This document shows, piece after piece, positions 49,189-57,121 of a DNA stretch of 64,000 bases (within the stretch, counting starts at the first letter, position 1; each line of letters begins with the position of its first letter). Source of the DNA: Curtobacterium sp. MCLR17_032 (lineage in GTDB: Bacteria > Actinomycetota > Actinomycetes > Actinomycetales > Microbacteriaceae). Both the position numbers and the translations under genes were made by a program. The stretch is taken from positions 1,054,001 through 1,118,000 of the forward strand of contig NZ_CP126268.1 of NCBI RefSeq assembly GCF_003234795.2, given 5' to 3'. Under the pieces are notes generated by a model. It searched no databases and was not told the origin of the DNA. It saw only the letters and a list, made by a program, of their open reading frames with translations.

Positions 49189-50476
49189 GGGCGGCCTCGA
49201 TGACGTCCACCGGATCGGGCAGTCGGGCGATGGCCGCTGCGAGCTCCCGGCTCCGCGCCGCGAACGTCGGTGACGTCAGCACCTCGGTGACCGCACGGCC
49301 GACGGCCTGTTCCCGGGGCGTGCCGGTCCGAAGATCGCGCCCGCAGCCGGCCCAGGCGACCCGGGCGGCGACCTCGGGCTTGTCCTCGGTCGAGCCCGCG
49401 ACCACGAGGGGGACGCCGTGGGCCAGGGCTCGCTGCACCCCGCCGAACCCGCCGTTCGTCACGACGACGTCGCACAGCGGCAGCAGGCGGTCGTAGGGCA
49501 GGTGGGTCGCGACCCGTGCGTTCCCGGGCAACGCGCCGCCGAACGCACGTTCCACCTCGTCGACCGGCCGTCCGCCGGTGCTCACGACGACCAGCACGTG
49601 TTCCGCGGCGAGGGCGCGCAGGGTGGGGACCACCAGTCGACCGAAGTCGACGTTGTCGATCGTGCCCTGCGTCACGTGCACGACGGGGCGGCCGAGGCGG
49701 AGGTCCGACCACCAGTCCGGCAGGTCCTCGGCCTGCCGCGGGTCGTCGGTCGAGCGCAGCGGTCCGACGAAGTGCACGGAGGTGGGCAGCTCGCGCCGCG
49801 GGTACTCGAGTTCCGCCACACCCAGCTGGAACAGCTGGTCGAAGCACCGGTAGGCGAAGTCGAAGGTGTCGATCGGAGACGGAGGCGCGCCCACCTGCGC
49901 CAGCATCGTGTCGGCCGCGCGACGGAGCGGCTGGGTGAGCGCCGGTCGCAGCGCAGCGGTGAGCAGCCGGTTGCGCAGGGCGCCGATCGGTCCCCGTCCG
50001 GGCTGCAGGCCGGCGCCGAACGGAGCCGTGTCGACGCTCCCCATCGTCACCGGTGTCGTCCCCACGCCGAGGACGGGCAGGCGGTCCTCCGGCGGCAGGG
50101 CGAGGTACGGCGCGAGGCCGGTGAAGGCCGCCTCGCCGAGGACCGCATCGAACCCACCCCGGTCCAGCAGTGCACGCATCGCCCGGTACTGGCCCGGGAT
50201 GACTCGGACGAAGACGGCGAGCATGCCCTCGCGGACACGGGCGATGCCACGGGCGCTGCCGGCGTCGGCGAGCACCTCCTCCAGGTGTCCGTCGTCGAAG
50301 TCGACGCTCGCGGGCAGCGGCACGTGTCGGATCCCCGCCGCCGTGACGAGGTCGCGGTACTTCGCGCCCGTCAGCATCGTGACCTCGTGTCCTCGGACGA
50401 CGAGACCCCGTCCGACGGCGACGAGCGGTGCCAGGTGACCGTAGACGGGTGGGGCGCAGAGCAGGTACGACGACAT
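49163..50476 (-). CDS. Macrolide-type glycosyltransferase (GT1)
   Basis: A 437-residue GT-B enzyme. SYLLCAPPVYGHLAPLVAVGRGLVVRGHEV is the acceptor-domain start with the His base (YGH); the donor domain has VVHVTQGTIDNVD, VVVSTGG and PLCDVVVTNGGFGGVQRALAHGVPLVVAGSTEDKPEVAARVAWAGCG, the NGG...GxPxV signature of MGT/Ole-type UDP-glycosyltransferases. It may glucosylate and inactivate macrolides or flavonoids. The start at ATG 50476 has GAGG 4 nt upstream, and longer upstream frames are Arg/Ser-rich noise. Confidence 0.88.
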   Translation of the reverse strand: MSSYLLCAPPVYGHLAPLVAVGRGLVVRGHEVTMLTGAKYRDLVTAAGIRHVPLPASVDFDDGHLEEVLADAGSARGIARVREGMLAVFVRVIPGQYRAMRALLDRGGFDAVLGEAAFTGLAPYLALPPEDRLPVLGVGTTPVTMGSVDTAPFGAGLQPGRGPIGALRNRLLTAALRPALTQPLRRAADTMLAQVGAPPSPIDTFDFAYRCFDQLFQLGVAELEYPRRELPTSVHFVGPLRSTDDPRQAEDLPDWWSDLRLGRPVVHVTQGTIDNVDFGRLVVPTLRALAAEHVLVVVSTGGRPVDEVERAFGGALPGNARVATHLPYDRLLPLCDVVVTNGGFGGVQRALAHGVPLVVAGSTEDKPEVAARVAWAGCGRDLRTGTPREQAVGRAVTEVLTSPTFAARSRELAAAIARLPDPVDVIEAALTAAVAHR

Positions 50477-50645
50477 GGTCCTCGGTCGGTTCGGGGGCGG
50501 GTGCAGGAGAGCGGCCGATGGCGTCGACCACCCCGGCCGTCGTCGGGCAGGACGGCGTTCGACAGACGATCGTATGGCGGAGCCGCGGGTCGACTCCATG
50601 AGCATGACCACAGTCCCGGCGTCGCCCGCATGCGACCATCGAGTC

Positions 50646-51227
50646 ATGGGGGAGACCATCGTGCTGCCGGCGCAATCACCGCGGCGAACAGAACTCGAAG
50701 CGCTCGGCTGGGCCGTCATCGCCCGATCGTTCGGCGCCCAACTGGATGCGGAACGGATCGACGAGCAGCGGTTGCGGGCGCTCGTCGTCGGCGCTCCCGG
50801 ATCGGTACGGGCTCTGGCGGCCGCCGACGTCGACGCCGTGCTCGCGCTCGACCGGGCGACGATCGGGGACTACCCGGGGAGCGTCGCGACGCAGCACGAG
50901 CCGCTCGACCGCGACGGTGCGACGCCGTCGGCTGCTCGCCGGGCGTTCGGCGCCTTCCGGACGGACGCCGGACTCGTCGCGATGACGTTCGTCAGCGTCG
51001 ACGGAGCCGAGGCCGAGACGGACTTCACGGTCGTCGACCGTGCGCAACGTGGGCGTGGCCTCGGTGTCGCCGTCAAGGCCGCGTCGGTCCTCGAGCTGTC
51101 TGCGGCGGGTGTCACGCGCTTCCGCACCGGCGGGTCGGCGGACAACGCCGCGATCCAGCGGGCGAACGACGCGCTCGGCTACGTCCGTGACGAGGAGTGG
51201 GTCACGCTCGGGCGGGTCGGGGGCTGA
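50646..51227 (+). CDS. GNAT acetyltransferase
   Basis: A 193-residue GNAT. ADVDAVLALDRATIGDYPG is the N-terminal region; DFTVVDRAQRGRGLGVAVKAASVLELSAAGV contains the acetyl-CoA loop (RGRGLG), then FRTGGSADNAAIQRANDALGYVRDEEW, the typical N-terminal-acetyltransferase-like C-terminus. Substrate unknown. The start at ATG 50646 gives a compact protein; the frame is open upstream. Confidence 0.85.
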   Translation: MGETIVLPAQSPRRTELEALGWAVIARSFGAQLDAERIDEQRLRALVVGAPGSVRALAAADVDAVLALDRATIGDYPGSVATQHEPLDRDGATPSAARRAFGAFRTDAGLVAMTFVSVDGAEAETDFTVVDRAQRGRGLGVAVKAASVLELSAAGVTRFRTGGSADNAAIQRANDALGYVRDEEWVTLGRVGG

Positions 51228-51316
51228 CGGTCTGCACGGCGGGTCAGGGGCCCTGTCGTCCTGTTCGTCCTGCACACCGAGGAGTGTCCGGTCACGGCTC
51301 CGGCGTTACAAACTCG

Positions 51317-51982
51317 TCAGGGTCGAGCAGCCAGCGCCCACTCCGGCGCCGCCAGCAACTCCTGCAGCTCGTTCACGAGTCGTGCCGTGTGGAACCCGTC
51401 CGCTGCCGCGTGGTGCACCTGGACCGCGACGGGCATCAGCGTCCGGTCCGCTGACTGGCGGTAGCGACCGAGCGTGATGATCGGGAGCAGGTGGTCCCAC
51501 CCGTCCCCGATCTGCAGCGTGAACCCCGTGAACGACGCCCACGGGATGCTCGACACGTCGAAGGTGTTCGCCGGGGTGTCGGCCTGCGGGAAGAGCGTCG
51601 TCGCCGTGCGGTAGCGGTCGACGACCTCGGCCGCCTCGTCGTGGAAGGTCGCGAAGTCGTCCCGGTGCGGCGTCCAGACGCCCGCGAACGTCTCCCGCTC
51701 GGGGTTGAACACGGTGAAGGCCGGGTGCACGACGTCCCAGACCGCGGCAGCGCCGCTCGTATCGAGCGCCATCCGGAACTCCTGGTGCCGGTTCACGATC
51801 GTCGACAGGGCCCAGATGACCGCGATCGAGCTCTTCACCGCGGTTCCGCTGAGGGCCAACCGGAGTTCGGTGACATCGACGTCGATCGTCATCGCGTAGG
51901 TGCAGGGGACGCGGTCCCGGTAGTGCGCGAAGTGCTCACGCCGCGGCCAGGTGGACAGGTCGATCGGTCGAAGGGTCCCCAT
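51317..51982 (-). CDS. CatA-like O-acetyltransferase
   Basis: A 221-residue protein of the chloramphenicol acetyltransferase fold. The catalytic HHxxxDG motif is in VQVHHAAADGFHTARLVNELQ, and IDLSTWPRREHFAHYRDRVPCTYAMTIDVDVTEL is the family N-terminus. Several residues of classical CAT are changed (DVSSIPWASFTGF), so it may prefer a different acceptor. TACGCT 7 nt before the ATG suggests a leaderless transcript. Confidence 0.88.
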   Translation of the reverse strand: MGTLRPIDLSTWPRREHFAHYRDRVPCTYAMTIDVDVTELRLALSGTAVKSSIAVIWALSTIVNRHQEFRMALDTSGAAAVWDVVHPAFTVFNPERETFAGVWTPHRDDFATFHDEAAEVVDRYRTATTLFPQADTPANTFDVSSIPWASFTGFTLQIGDGWDHLLPIITLGRYRQSADRTLMPVAVQVHHAAADGFHTARLVNELQELLAAPEWALAARP

Positions 51983-52009
51983 GGTCTCGAGCGTAGAGCC
52001 GTGGCGTCA

Positions 52010-52636
52010 TCAGGGGAGCGCGCGGACCAGGTCGTCCAGGGAGTCCAGGCGCAGGTCGGCCCGGCCGGCCTCGGCTCGCTCGGCGTGCACGTGCCCCCAC
52101 GGTCCGCGACGGAGGAACGCGGTCCGCATCCCGGCCGCCTGCGCCGGCAGTACGTCGTTGTCCAGGCGGTCACCGACGTACAGCACCTCGCCGGCCCGGC
52201 AGCCGGACGCCGCGACGACGCGGTCGAAGAACTCTGGCGACGGCTTCGCCACGCCCCAGGACGTCGACGACGCGATGAAGTCCGGCGCGCAACCGGCCGC
52301 GCGCAGCTGTTGCTCGACCCCGGCCGGCTGGTTCCCCGCGATGCCGACCAGGAGGCCGTGGGCTCGCACCGCCTCCAGCGTCGCGACCGCGTCCGGGTAA
52401 AGGTCGACCGACTCGATCGGCGGCGCAACGGGCGGGTGCGGGACCCCGAGGATACGCCACACCTCGCGGTGGTCCTCGCCCCGCTCGATCAGCGCGCCGA
52501 GGAGCGCCATCAGCGTGAACGGTGGGACGCCCGCGAGCTCGGCGGTGCGCCACCAGATCCGGGACTCGTCCACGAGCGTCTCGCCCACGTCGAAGACGAC
52601 CGCCCGGAGGCCCGCGGGGACTCGTCCGTTCTGCAC
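52010..52636 (-). CDS. HAD-superfamily phosphatase
   Basis: A 208-residue protein. VVFDVGETLVDES is motif I (catalytic Asp, then DxG), HGLLVGIAGN motif II, GVAKPSPEFFDRVVAASG the Lys of motif III and VGDRLDNDVLPAQAAGM motif IV (DxxxND). It fits subclass I phosphatases with an inserted helical cap. The GTG at 52636 gives a normal N-terminus; GAGGAT 6 nt upstream looks like a weak leaderless -10. Divergent from the following GNAT. Confidence 0.88.
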   Translation of the reverse strand: MQNGRVPAGLRAVVFDVGETLVDESRIWWRTAELAGVPPFTLMALLGALIERGEDHREVWRILGVPHPPVAPPIESVDLYPDAVATLEAVRAHGLLVGIAGNQPAGVEQQLRAAGCAPDFIASSTSWGVAKPSPEFFDRVVAASGCRAGEVLYVGDRLDNDVLPAQAAGMRTAFLRRGPWGHVHAERAEAGRADLRLDSLDDLVRALP

Positions 52637-52689
52637 ACGCCGATCCTCGCACCCCGGCCGTGAGCGCACAGCCCGGTACGGTCGCTGAC

Positions 52690-53217
52690 ATGGCCGTCTC
52701 GTTCTCCGTCCGCCGAACCGTCGAGGACGACTGGCCGCTGGTGCGTGGCCTGCGGATCGAGAACGCGACCGACAACCCGATCTCCTACGGGGCGACGCTC
52801 GAGACGACGCTCGCGATGACCGAGGACGACTGGCGGCTCCGAGCCCGGCGTGGCCAGGCCGAGGACGCGACCAGCCTCGCTGCCGTCGAGACCGACACCG
52901 GCCGGTGGATCGGCATGATGAGCGCGCAGAGCCACGACGACGACGGCCCCGACCCGGTCCTCACCGGCGTCTTCGTGTCCCCGGACCGCCGCGGGCGCGA
53001 GAACGGGGTGGCTGACGCGCTGCTGGACGGCATCCTCCGGTGGGCGCACGGACGAGGTGCCACGCGCCTCCGGTTGTACGTGGACGAGCACGCCGAGCCC
53101 GCGCGCCGCTTCTACACGCGGCACGGGTTCGTCCCCACCGGGCGGACACGGCCCATCGGGTTCACGGCGGGCGACACGCTCGAACTCGTCCGGGTGCTCG
53201 ACGGACGCTCGCGATGA
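52690..53217 (+). CDS. GNAT acetyltransferase
   Basis: A 175-residue GNAT. VRRTVEDDWPLVRGLRIENATDNPISYG is the N-terminal region; GVFVSPDRRGRENGVADALLDGILRWA holds the acetyl-CoA loop (RRGRENG), then RLYVDEHAEPARRFYTRHGF. TACGGT lies 7 nt before the ATG. The stop overlaps the next GNAT (ATGA), so the two form an operon. Confidence 0.88.
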   Translation: MAVSFSVRRTVEDDWPLVRGLRIENATDNPISYGATLETTLAMTEDDWRLRARRGQAEDATSLAAVETDTGRWIGMMSAQSHDDDGPDPVLTGVFVSPDRRGRENGVADALLDGILRWAHGRGATRLRLYVDEHAEPARRFYTRHGFVPTGRTRPIGFTAGDTLELVRVLDGRSR

Positions 53218-53753
53218 CCGTGATCCGTCTGGTCGAACCGGACGACGGCGCGGCGCTCGCCGACCTGCTCGTCCGCAATCGGGAGTTCCTCGCCCCCTGG
53301 AGCCCGATCCGCGCCGACGACCACGAGACCATCGACGGGCAACGGCGGGACATCGACCTGGTCCTGGAGCGCCACCGTCGTGGCGAGAGCGTCCCGTTCG
53401 TGGTCCTCGACGCCGCCGGTGAGGTGGCCGGACGTCTGACGCTCAGCGGCGTCGTGCGCGGTCCGTTCCGGTCGTGCGCGATGGGGTACTGGCTGTCAGA
53501 GGACCGCACCGGCCGCGGTCTCGCCACCCGGGCGGTCGCCGCTGCGCTCGGGCACGCGTTCGACGACCTCGGCCTGCACCGGGTCCAGGCGGAGACCCTC
53601 GTCCACAACACCGCGTCCCAGCGGGTCCTGGCCCGGAACGGCTTCCTCCAGTACGGGCTTGCTCCGCGGTACCTGGAGATCGCGGGCCGGTGGCAGGACC
53701 ACCGCATGTTCCAGCGGCTGCGCGACGACCCCCCGGTGTCATCCGGCCATTGA
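53214..53753 (+). CDS. RimJ/RimL-type GNAT acetyltransferase
   Basis: A 179-residue protein-N-acetyltransferase-like GNAT. IRLVEPDDGAALADLLVRNREFLAPWSP, the acetyl-CoA loop SEDRTGRGLATRAVAAAL, and LGLHRVQAETLVHNTASQRVLARNGFLQYGLAPRYLEIAGRWQDH match RimJ/RimL/SpeG-like enzymes. Target is probably a ribosomal protein or a free amine. ATGA overlap with the preceding GNAT. Confidence 0.9.
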   Translation: MTVIRLVEPDDGAALADLLVRNREFLAPWSPIRADDHETIDGQRRDIDLVLERHRRGESVPFVVLDAAGEVAGRLTLSGVVRGPFRSCAMGYWLSEDRTGRGLATRAVAAALGHAFDDLGLHRVQAETLVHNTASQRVLARNGFLQYGLAPRYLEIAGRWQDHRMFQRLRDDPPVSSGH

Positions 53754-53783
53754 CTTTCCGCAACGGCAAGTGATTGACTTGCC
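53750..53783 (+). promoter_or_regulatory. Operator-like region before the membrane protein-HTH pair
   Basis: TTGACTTTCCG (53750-53760) and TTGACTTGCCG (53774-53784) form a direct repeat, and GGCAAGT-5 nt-ACTTGCC (53765-53771, 53777-53783) an inverted repeat. It ends 3 nt before the ATG at 53787, so a bound protein would block both promoter and start codon. Confidence 0.6.
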
Positions 53784-53786
53784 GAC

Positions 53787-54275
53787 ATGGAAAACGAATC
53801 GGCGCACGTCGACCACGAGGACCCGACCGACGCCCGACAGGCGCTCGCCGCGGTCGACGCGACCCGGGCCTCCGTCGCCGATCGTCTGGTGACACCGTGG
53901 TGGTACCACCCCGTCCTCGGCCTGCTCGGAGGCGGGTACCTGGTCGGCTACGTTCTCGGCGACGCCCTCGTCCGCGTGGTCGTGCTCCTCGTCTTCTTCG
54001 CCGGGATCATCACGCTCGTCTCGGCCTACCGACGACTCACCGGTGTGTGGGTCTCCGGGCTCCGCGCCGGGTCCGCGACGTGGTGGGCTGTGGCCGTGGG
54101 GGTCTTCGACATGGTCGCCGTGCTCGCCGCCTTCGTCCTGCACGAGTCCACGGGCCTCCGGTGGCCGGTGTGGGTCCTGGCCGTGGTCGTCGCCCTGGCG
54201 ATGGTCGTGGCCGGCAGCCGGTTCGACCGTCGGCTCCGGTCCGAGCTGCGTCGCGGCCGGGTCCGGGTCTCGTGA
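53787..54275 (+). CDS. Small membrane protein of a membrane-protein/HTH pair
   Basis: A 162-residue protein with four TM segments (for example WWYHPVLGLLGGGYLVGYVL, VVVLLVFFAGIITLVSAYR) between charged ends. A long cytosolic N-terminus (MENESAHVDHEDPTDARQALAAVDATRASVADRL) starts with a DUF-like helix. No catalytic residues. The pair membrane protein plus small winged-helix regulator is common in actinobacteria and is often involved in sensing membrane stress, but the function here is not established. GTGA overlap with the regulator. Confidence 0.8.
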   Translation: MENESAHVDHEDPTDARQALAAVDATRASVADRLVTPWWYHPVLGLLGGGYLVGYVLGDALVRVVVLLVFFAGIITLVSAYRRLTGVWVSGLRAGSATWWAVAVGVFDMVAVLAAFVLHESTGLRWPVWVLAVVVALAMVVAGSRFDRRLRSELRRGRVRVS

Positions 54276-54589
54276 CCACCACGCCGACGACGGGCCGGGG
54301 GAGCGGCGGGGGCGGGGCGTTCGACGAGGTCGTCCACGCGCCGAACCGCCTGCAGATCTGCGCGTTCCTCGAGCCGCTCGACCAGGCCGAGTTCTCGGTC
54401 GTGCGCGACGTGCTCGGCGCGAGCGACTCAGTGACGAGCAAGCACGTCAAGGTGCTGCAGGACGCCGGGTACCTGACGGTGCGCAAGCCGACCGGCAAGG
54501 GGCGCGTCAAGACGTGGCTGGCACTCACCCCGGAGGGACGAACCGCCTACCGCGGACACGTCGCGGCCCTGCGCGCACTGCTGGGCTGA
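54272..54589 (+). CDS. Small winged-helix regulator
   Basis: A 105-residue MarR/ArsR-like winged helix. FDEVVHAPNRLQICAFLEPLDQAEFSVVRDVLGASDSVTSKHVKVLQDAGYLTVRKPTGKGRVKTWLALTPEGRTAY matches the PF13601-type winged-helix DNA-binding family, which often controls a membrane-protein partner. The palindrome upstream of the pair is the natural operator. GTG start, GTGA overlap. Confidence 0.88.
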   Translation: MTTTPTTGRGSGGGGAFDEVVHAPNRLQICAFLEPLDQAEFSVVRDVLGASDSVTSKHVKVLQDAGYLTVRKPTGKGRVKTWLALTPEGRTAYRGHVAALRALLG

Positions 54590-54620
54590 CGCCCGCCAGT
54601 CGCGGTCTGGTCAGGAGCGG

Positions 54621-55727
54621 TCAGTCCGCCGCGCGCGGCAGCGTCACAGTCACGACGAGGCCACCGCCTGCGCGGGGTCGGAGGTGCAGGACGCCTTCGT
54701 GGGCGCGGACGACTGCCTCGACGATGGCGAGTCCGAGGCCGACACCGGCCGCGTCCTGGTGGATCCGGGTGACGCCGCGTTGGAACGGCTCGGTGAGGAC
54801 GGCGACCAGCTCGGGGCTCAGCTGCGGGCCGGTGTTCTCGACCACCAGGCAGGCGTGGGCCCCGGCAGCCTCGACCACCTCGGACGTCGAGACGCGGACG
54901 AACCGGTCCTCGCTCCGGGGATCGTGGTCGTTGTGGACGACGGCGTTGTGCACGAGGTTGACGACGAGCTGGAGCAGGAGCGCCGGGACTCCGGGGACGA
55001 CGACGGGAGCGCCGCCGACGTCGAGCCTGATGCCGCCCGCCTCGGCGAGCGGGAGCAGCGTCTCGGTCGCCTCCTCGGCTGCGAGCGACAGGTCCACCGG
55101 CACGAGCGCGGCCGGCCGCTGACCCGCGCGGCTCAGGAGCAGCAACGCCTCGGTCAGGTCGACCGCCCGTTCGTTCACGACCAGCAGCCGGCGGACGAGA
55201 GCGGCCTGGTCGTGCTCGGGGTCGTCACGCGCGACCTCGAGCATCGTGCGCGTGATGGCGAGCGGTGTCCGGAGTTCGTGGGAGGCGTTGGCGGCGAACC
55301 GCTCCTGCTGCGCGACGTGCTCGGCCAACTGGTCGAGCATCGCGTCGAACGAGTCGGCCAGCTGCCGGAACTCGTCGTCGCGGCCGGGCAGGCGGACGCG
55401 GTACGAGAAGGACCCCCTCCCGACGAGCCCGGTTGCGGCCTGCAGGCGCCTGAGCGGCGCGAGCACCCGCCCGGCCAGCAACCAGCCGCCGCCCAGGCCC
55501 GCCGCCAGCAGCACGACGAGGGCTCCGACGGTCGGCGGGACGAACGCCCGCACCAGATCGTGTCGGTTCGGCACCGAACCGTTCTGCAGCGAGATCTGCT
55601 CCGTCGGCACGTACCGGAGCAGGAAGAGCCACACGACGCTGAGGAGCAGCGCACCGGTCACCAGGACGACGCCCGCGTAGCTCAGTGTGAGACGGAGGCG
55701 CACGCTCACGCCCGGCGGCCTGCTCAC
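54621..55727 (-). CDS. Sensor histidine kinase of the van-like cluster (VanS-like)
   Basis: A 368-residue kinase. Two TM segments (about 16-38 and 62-88) flank a short ~20-residue external loop, as in VanS and other wall-sensing kinases. After HAMP, the dimerisation His is in FAANASHELRTPLAIT (H150); NLVHNAVVHN is the N box and AGVGLGLAIVEAVVRAHEG the G2/F region. It follows its response regulator with a GTGA overlap. With such a small external domain it probably reads a lipid-linked or membrane signal rather than binding a large soluble antibiotic. Confidence 0.9.
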   Translation of the reverse strand: MSRPPGVSVRLRLTLSYAGVVLVTGALLLSVVWLFLLRYVPTEQISLQNGSVPNRHDLVRAFVPPTVGALVVLLAAGLGGGWLLAGRVLAPLRRLQAATGLVGRGSFSYRVRLPGRDDEFRQLADSFDAMLDQLAEHVAQQERFAANASHELRTPLAITRTMLEVARDDPEHDQAALVRRLLVVNERAVDLTEALLLLSRAGQRPAALVPVDLSLAAEEATETLLPLAEAGGIRLDVGGAPVVVPGVPALLLQLVVNLVHNAVVHNDHDPRSEDRFVRVSTSEVVEAAGAHACLVVENTGPQLSPELVAVLTEPFQRGVTRIHQDAAGVGLGLAIVEAVVRAHEGVLHLRPRAGGGLVVTVTLPRAAD

Positions 55728-56398
55728 GTTGGTCGCGCCTCCTGGCCGATCCGGTACCCGACGCCGGGGACCGTCACGATGACCTCCGGCTCTCCGAGCC
55801 GTTTCCGGAGGGTCGACACCGTGATGCGGACGGCGTTCGTGAACGGATCCGCGTTCTCGTCCCAGGCGCGTTCGAGCAGTTCCTCGGCGCTCACGACACC
55901 GCCGGCGGCGGCGACCAGGACCTCCAGCACGGCGAACTGCTTGCGCGTGAGGGCGACGTAGCGGCCGTCACGGTGCACCTCGCGACGGAAAGGGTCGATG
56001 CGGAGTCCGCCGTACTCCAGGAGCGGCGGCCGGTGGTGCGCGCGCCGGCGGGCGAGCGCGCGGAGGCGCAGGACGAGCTCGCGGAGCTCGAACGGCTTCG
56101 TCAGGTAGTCGTCCGCTCCTGCGCCGAACCCGGACGCCAGGTCGTCGAGCCGGTCCGCCGCGGTCAGCATGAGGACCGGGGTACCGACGCCTGAGGCGAC
56201 CAGGTGAGCGGCGACCTCGTCACCGGACGGCCCGGGGACGTCACGGTCGAGCACGGCGACGTCGTACTGCGTGAGCCGCAGCAGCTCGATGGCGGTGTCG
56301 CCGTCGAGCGCGACGTCGCTCGCGATCGCCTCGAGCCGGAGACCGTCACGGAGCGCCTCGGCCAGCAACGGCTCGTCCTCCAAGATCAACACCCGCAC
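55724..56398 (-). CDS. OmpR-family response regulator (VanR-like)
   Basis: A 224-residue regulator. Receiver: VRVLILEDEPLLAEALRDGL, phosphoacceptor Asp51 in DVAVLDRDVPGPSGDE, Lys101 in DDYLTKPFELREL. The C-terminal winged helix is LEYGGLRIDPFRREVHRDGRYVALTRKQFAVLEVLVAAAGGVVSAEELLERAWDENADPFTNAVRITVSTLRKRLG, OmpR/PhoB type. GTG start with TACCAT exactly 6 nt upstream (leaderless). It would bind the 12-bp inverted repeat between its gene and vanY. Confidence 0.93.
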   Translation of the reverse strand: MRVLILEDEPLLAEALRDGLRLEAIASDVALDGDTAIELLRLTQYDVAVLDRDVPGPSGDEVAAHLVASGVGTPVLMLTAADRLDDLASGFGAGADDYLTKPFELRELVLRLRALARRRAHHRPPLLEYGGLRIDPFRREVHRDGRYVALTRKQFAVLEVLVAAAGGVVSAEELLERAWDENADPFTNAVRITVSTLRKRLGEPEVIVTVPGVGYRIGQEARPT

Positions 56399-56404
56399 AC
56401 GCCG

Positions 56405-56456
56405 ATGGTACGAGCCGGGACATGTCGGGAGCGTATGCGGGAACGCATACGCTCCC
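56405..56456. promoter_or_regulatory. Divergent control region of the van-like cluster
   Basis: TACCAT (minus, 56405-56410) is the -10 of the regulator gene. The perfect inverted repeat GGGAGCGTATGC/GCATACGCTCCC (56427-56438 and 56445-56456, 6-nt centre) fits a response-regulator operator for both the regulator and the divergent resistance genes. Confidence 0.75.
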
Positions 56457-56485
56457 ACAACACGCCGCCCCGGAGCATCGTCGTC

Positions 56486-57121
56486 ATGACCGTCCACGAC
56501 CAGCAGCCGCGTCCACCTCGACCACACCGCCCCCGTTCCCGCGTCCTGGTCCCCGCGGTGACCCTCGTCGTCCTGCTCGTGTCGACCGTGCTGCTGGCCG
56601 GGTGCGCGGTCCGGTCCACGGCGCACGGTGGGATCGACCGCGGGGGGAGGACGGCGGCGTCGGCGACGGGACGGGCCGGCGGCGAGACCCCGCGCGACGC
56701 ATCGGTGTTCGACGACTCCCTGCCCGCCGTGAACCGACTCGACCCCGGCCTCCTGTCCGCCGTGCGCCACGCTGCCGAGGACGCCGCCGACGACGACGTC
56801 GACTTCGTGCTCAACAGTGGCTGGCGGTCGGCCGCGTACCAGGACCAGCTGCTGCGTGACGCCGTCGACGAGTACGGCTCGATCGGCGAGGCCGCCCGGT
56901 GGGTGGCGACGTCGGAGACCTCGGCCCACGTCCGCGGAGACGCGGTCGACATCGGCTCGTGGGACGCGGCGACCTGGCTCTCGGACAACGGGGCCGCCTA
57001 CGGGCTCTGCCAGGTCTACGGCAACGAGGGCTGGCACTTCGAGCTGCGACCGGAGGCCGTCGACGAGGGTTGTCCCCGGATGTTCGTGGACCCGACGCAG
57101 GACCCGAGGATGCAGCGGTGA
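56486..57121 (+). CDS. VanY-like D,D-carboxypeptidase lipoprotein (M15B)
   Basis: A 211-residue exported lipoprotein: N-terminal signal and lipobox LVSTVLLAGC (Cys40), then a low-complexity linker, then the M15 domain. Metal ligands are H148 and D155 in TSAHVRGDAVDIG (SxHxxGxxxD) and H184 with E181 in GNEGWHFE (ExxH). NSGWRSAAYQDQLLRDA corresponds to the SGYRS region near the metal. VanY removes the terminal D-Ala from precursors outside the membrane, lowering glycopeptide binding. First gene of the structural operon. Confidence 0.9.
   Translation: MTVHDQQPRPPRPHRPRSRVLVPAVTLVVLLVSTVLLAGCAVRSTAHGGIDRGGRTAASATGRAGGETPRDASVFDDSLPAVNRLDPGLLSAVRHAAEDAADDDVDFVLNSGWRSAAYQDQLLRDAVDEYGSIGEAARWVATSETSAHVRGDAVDIGSWDAATWLSDNGAAYGLCQVYGNEGWHFELRPEAVDEGCPRMFVDPTQDPRMQR

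Noticed and set aside
50646..53753. The three GNATs as aminoglycoside acetyltransferases
   Set aside because: They carry generic GNAT loops only; the RimJ-like one looks like a protein acetyltransferase. Resistance is kept only as a testable possibility.
56486..57121. VanX dipeptidase
   Set aside because: The protein is an exported lipoprotein with VanY-type spacing (SxHxxGxxxD, ExxH), whereas VanX is cytoplasmic.
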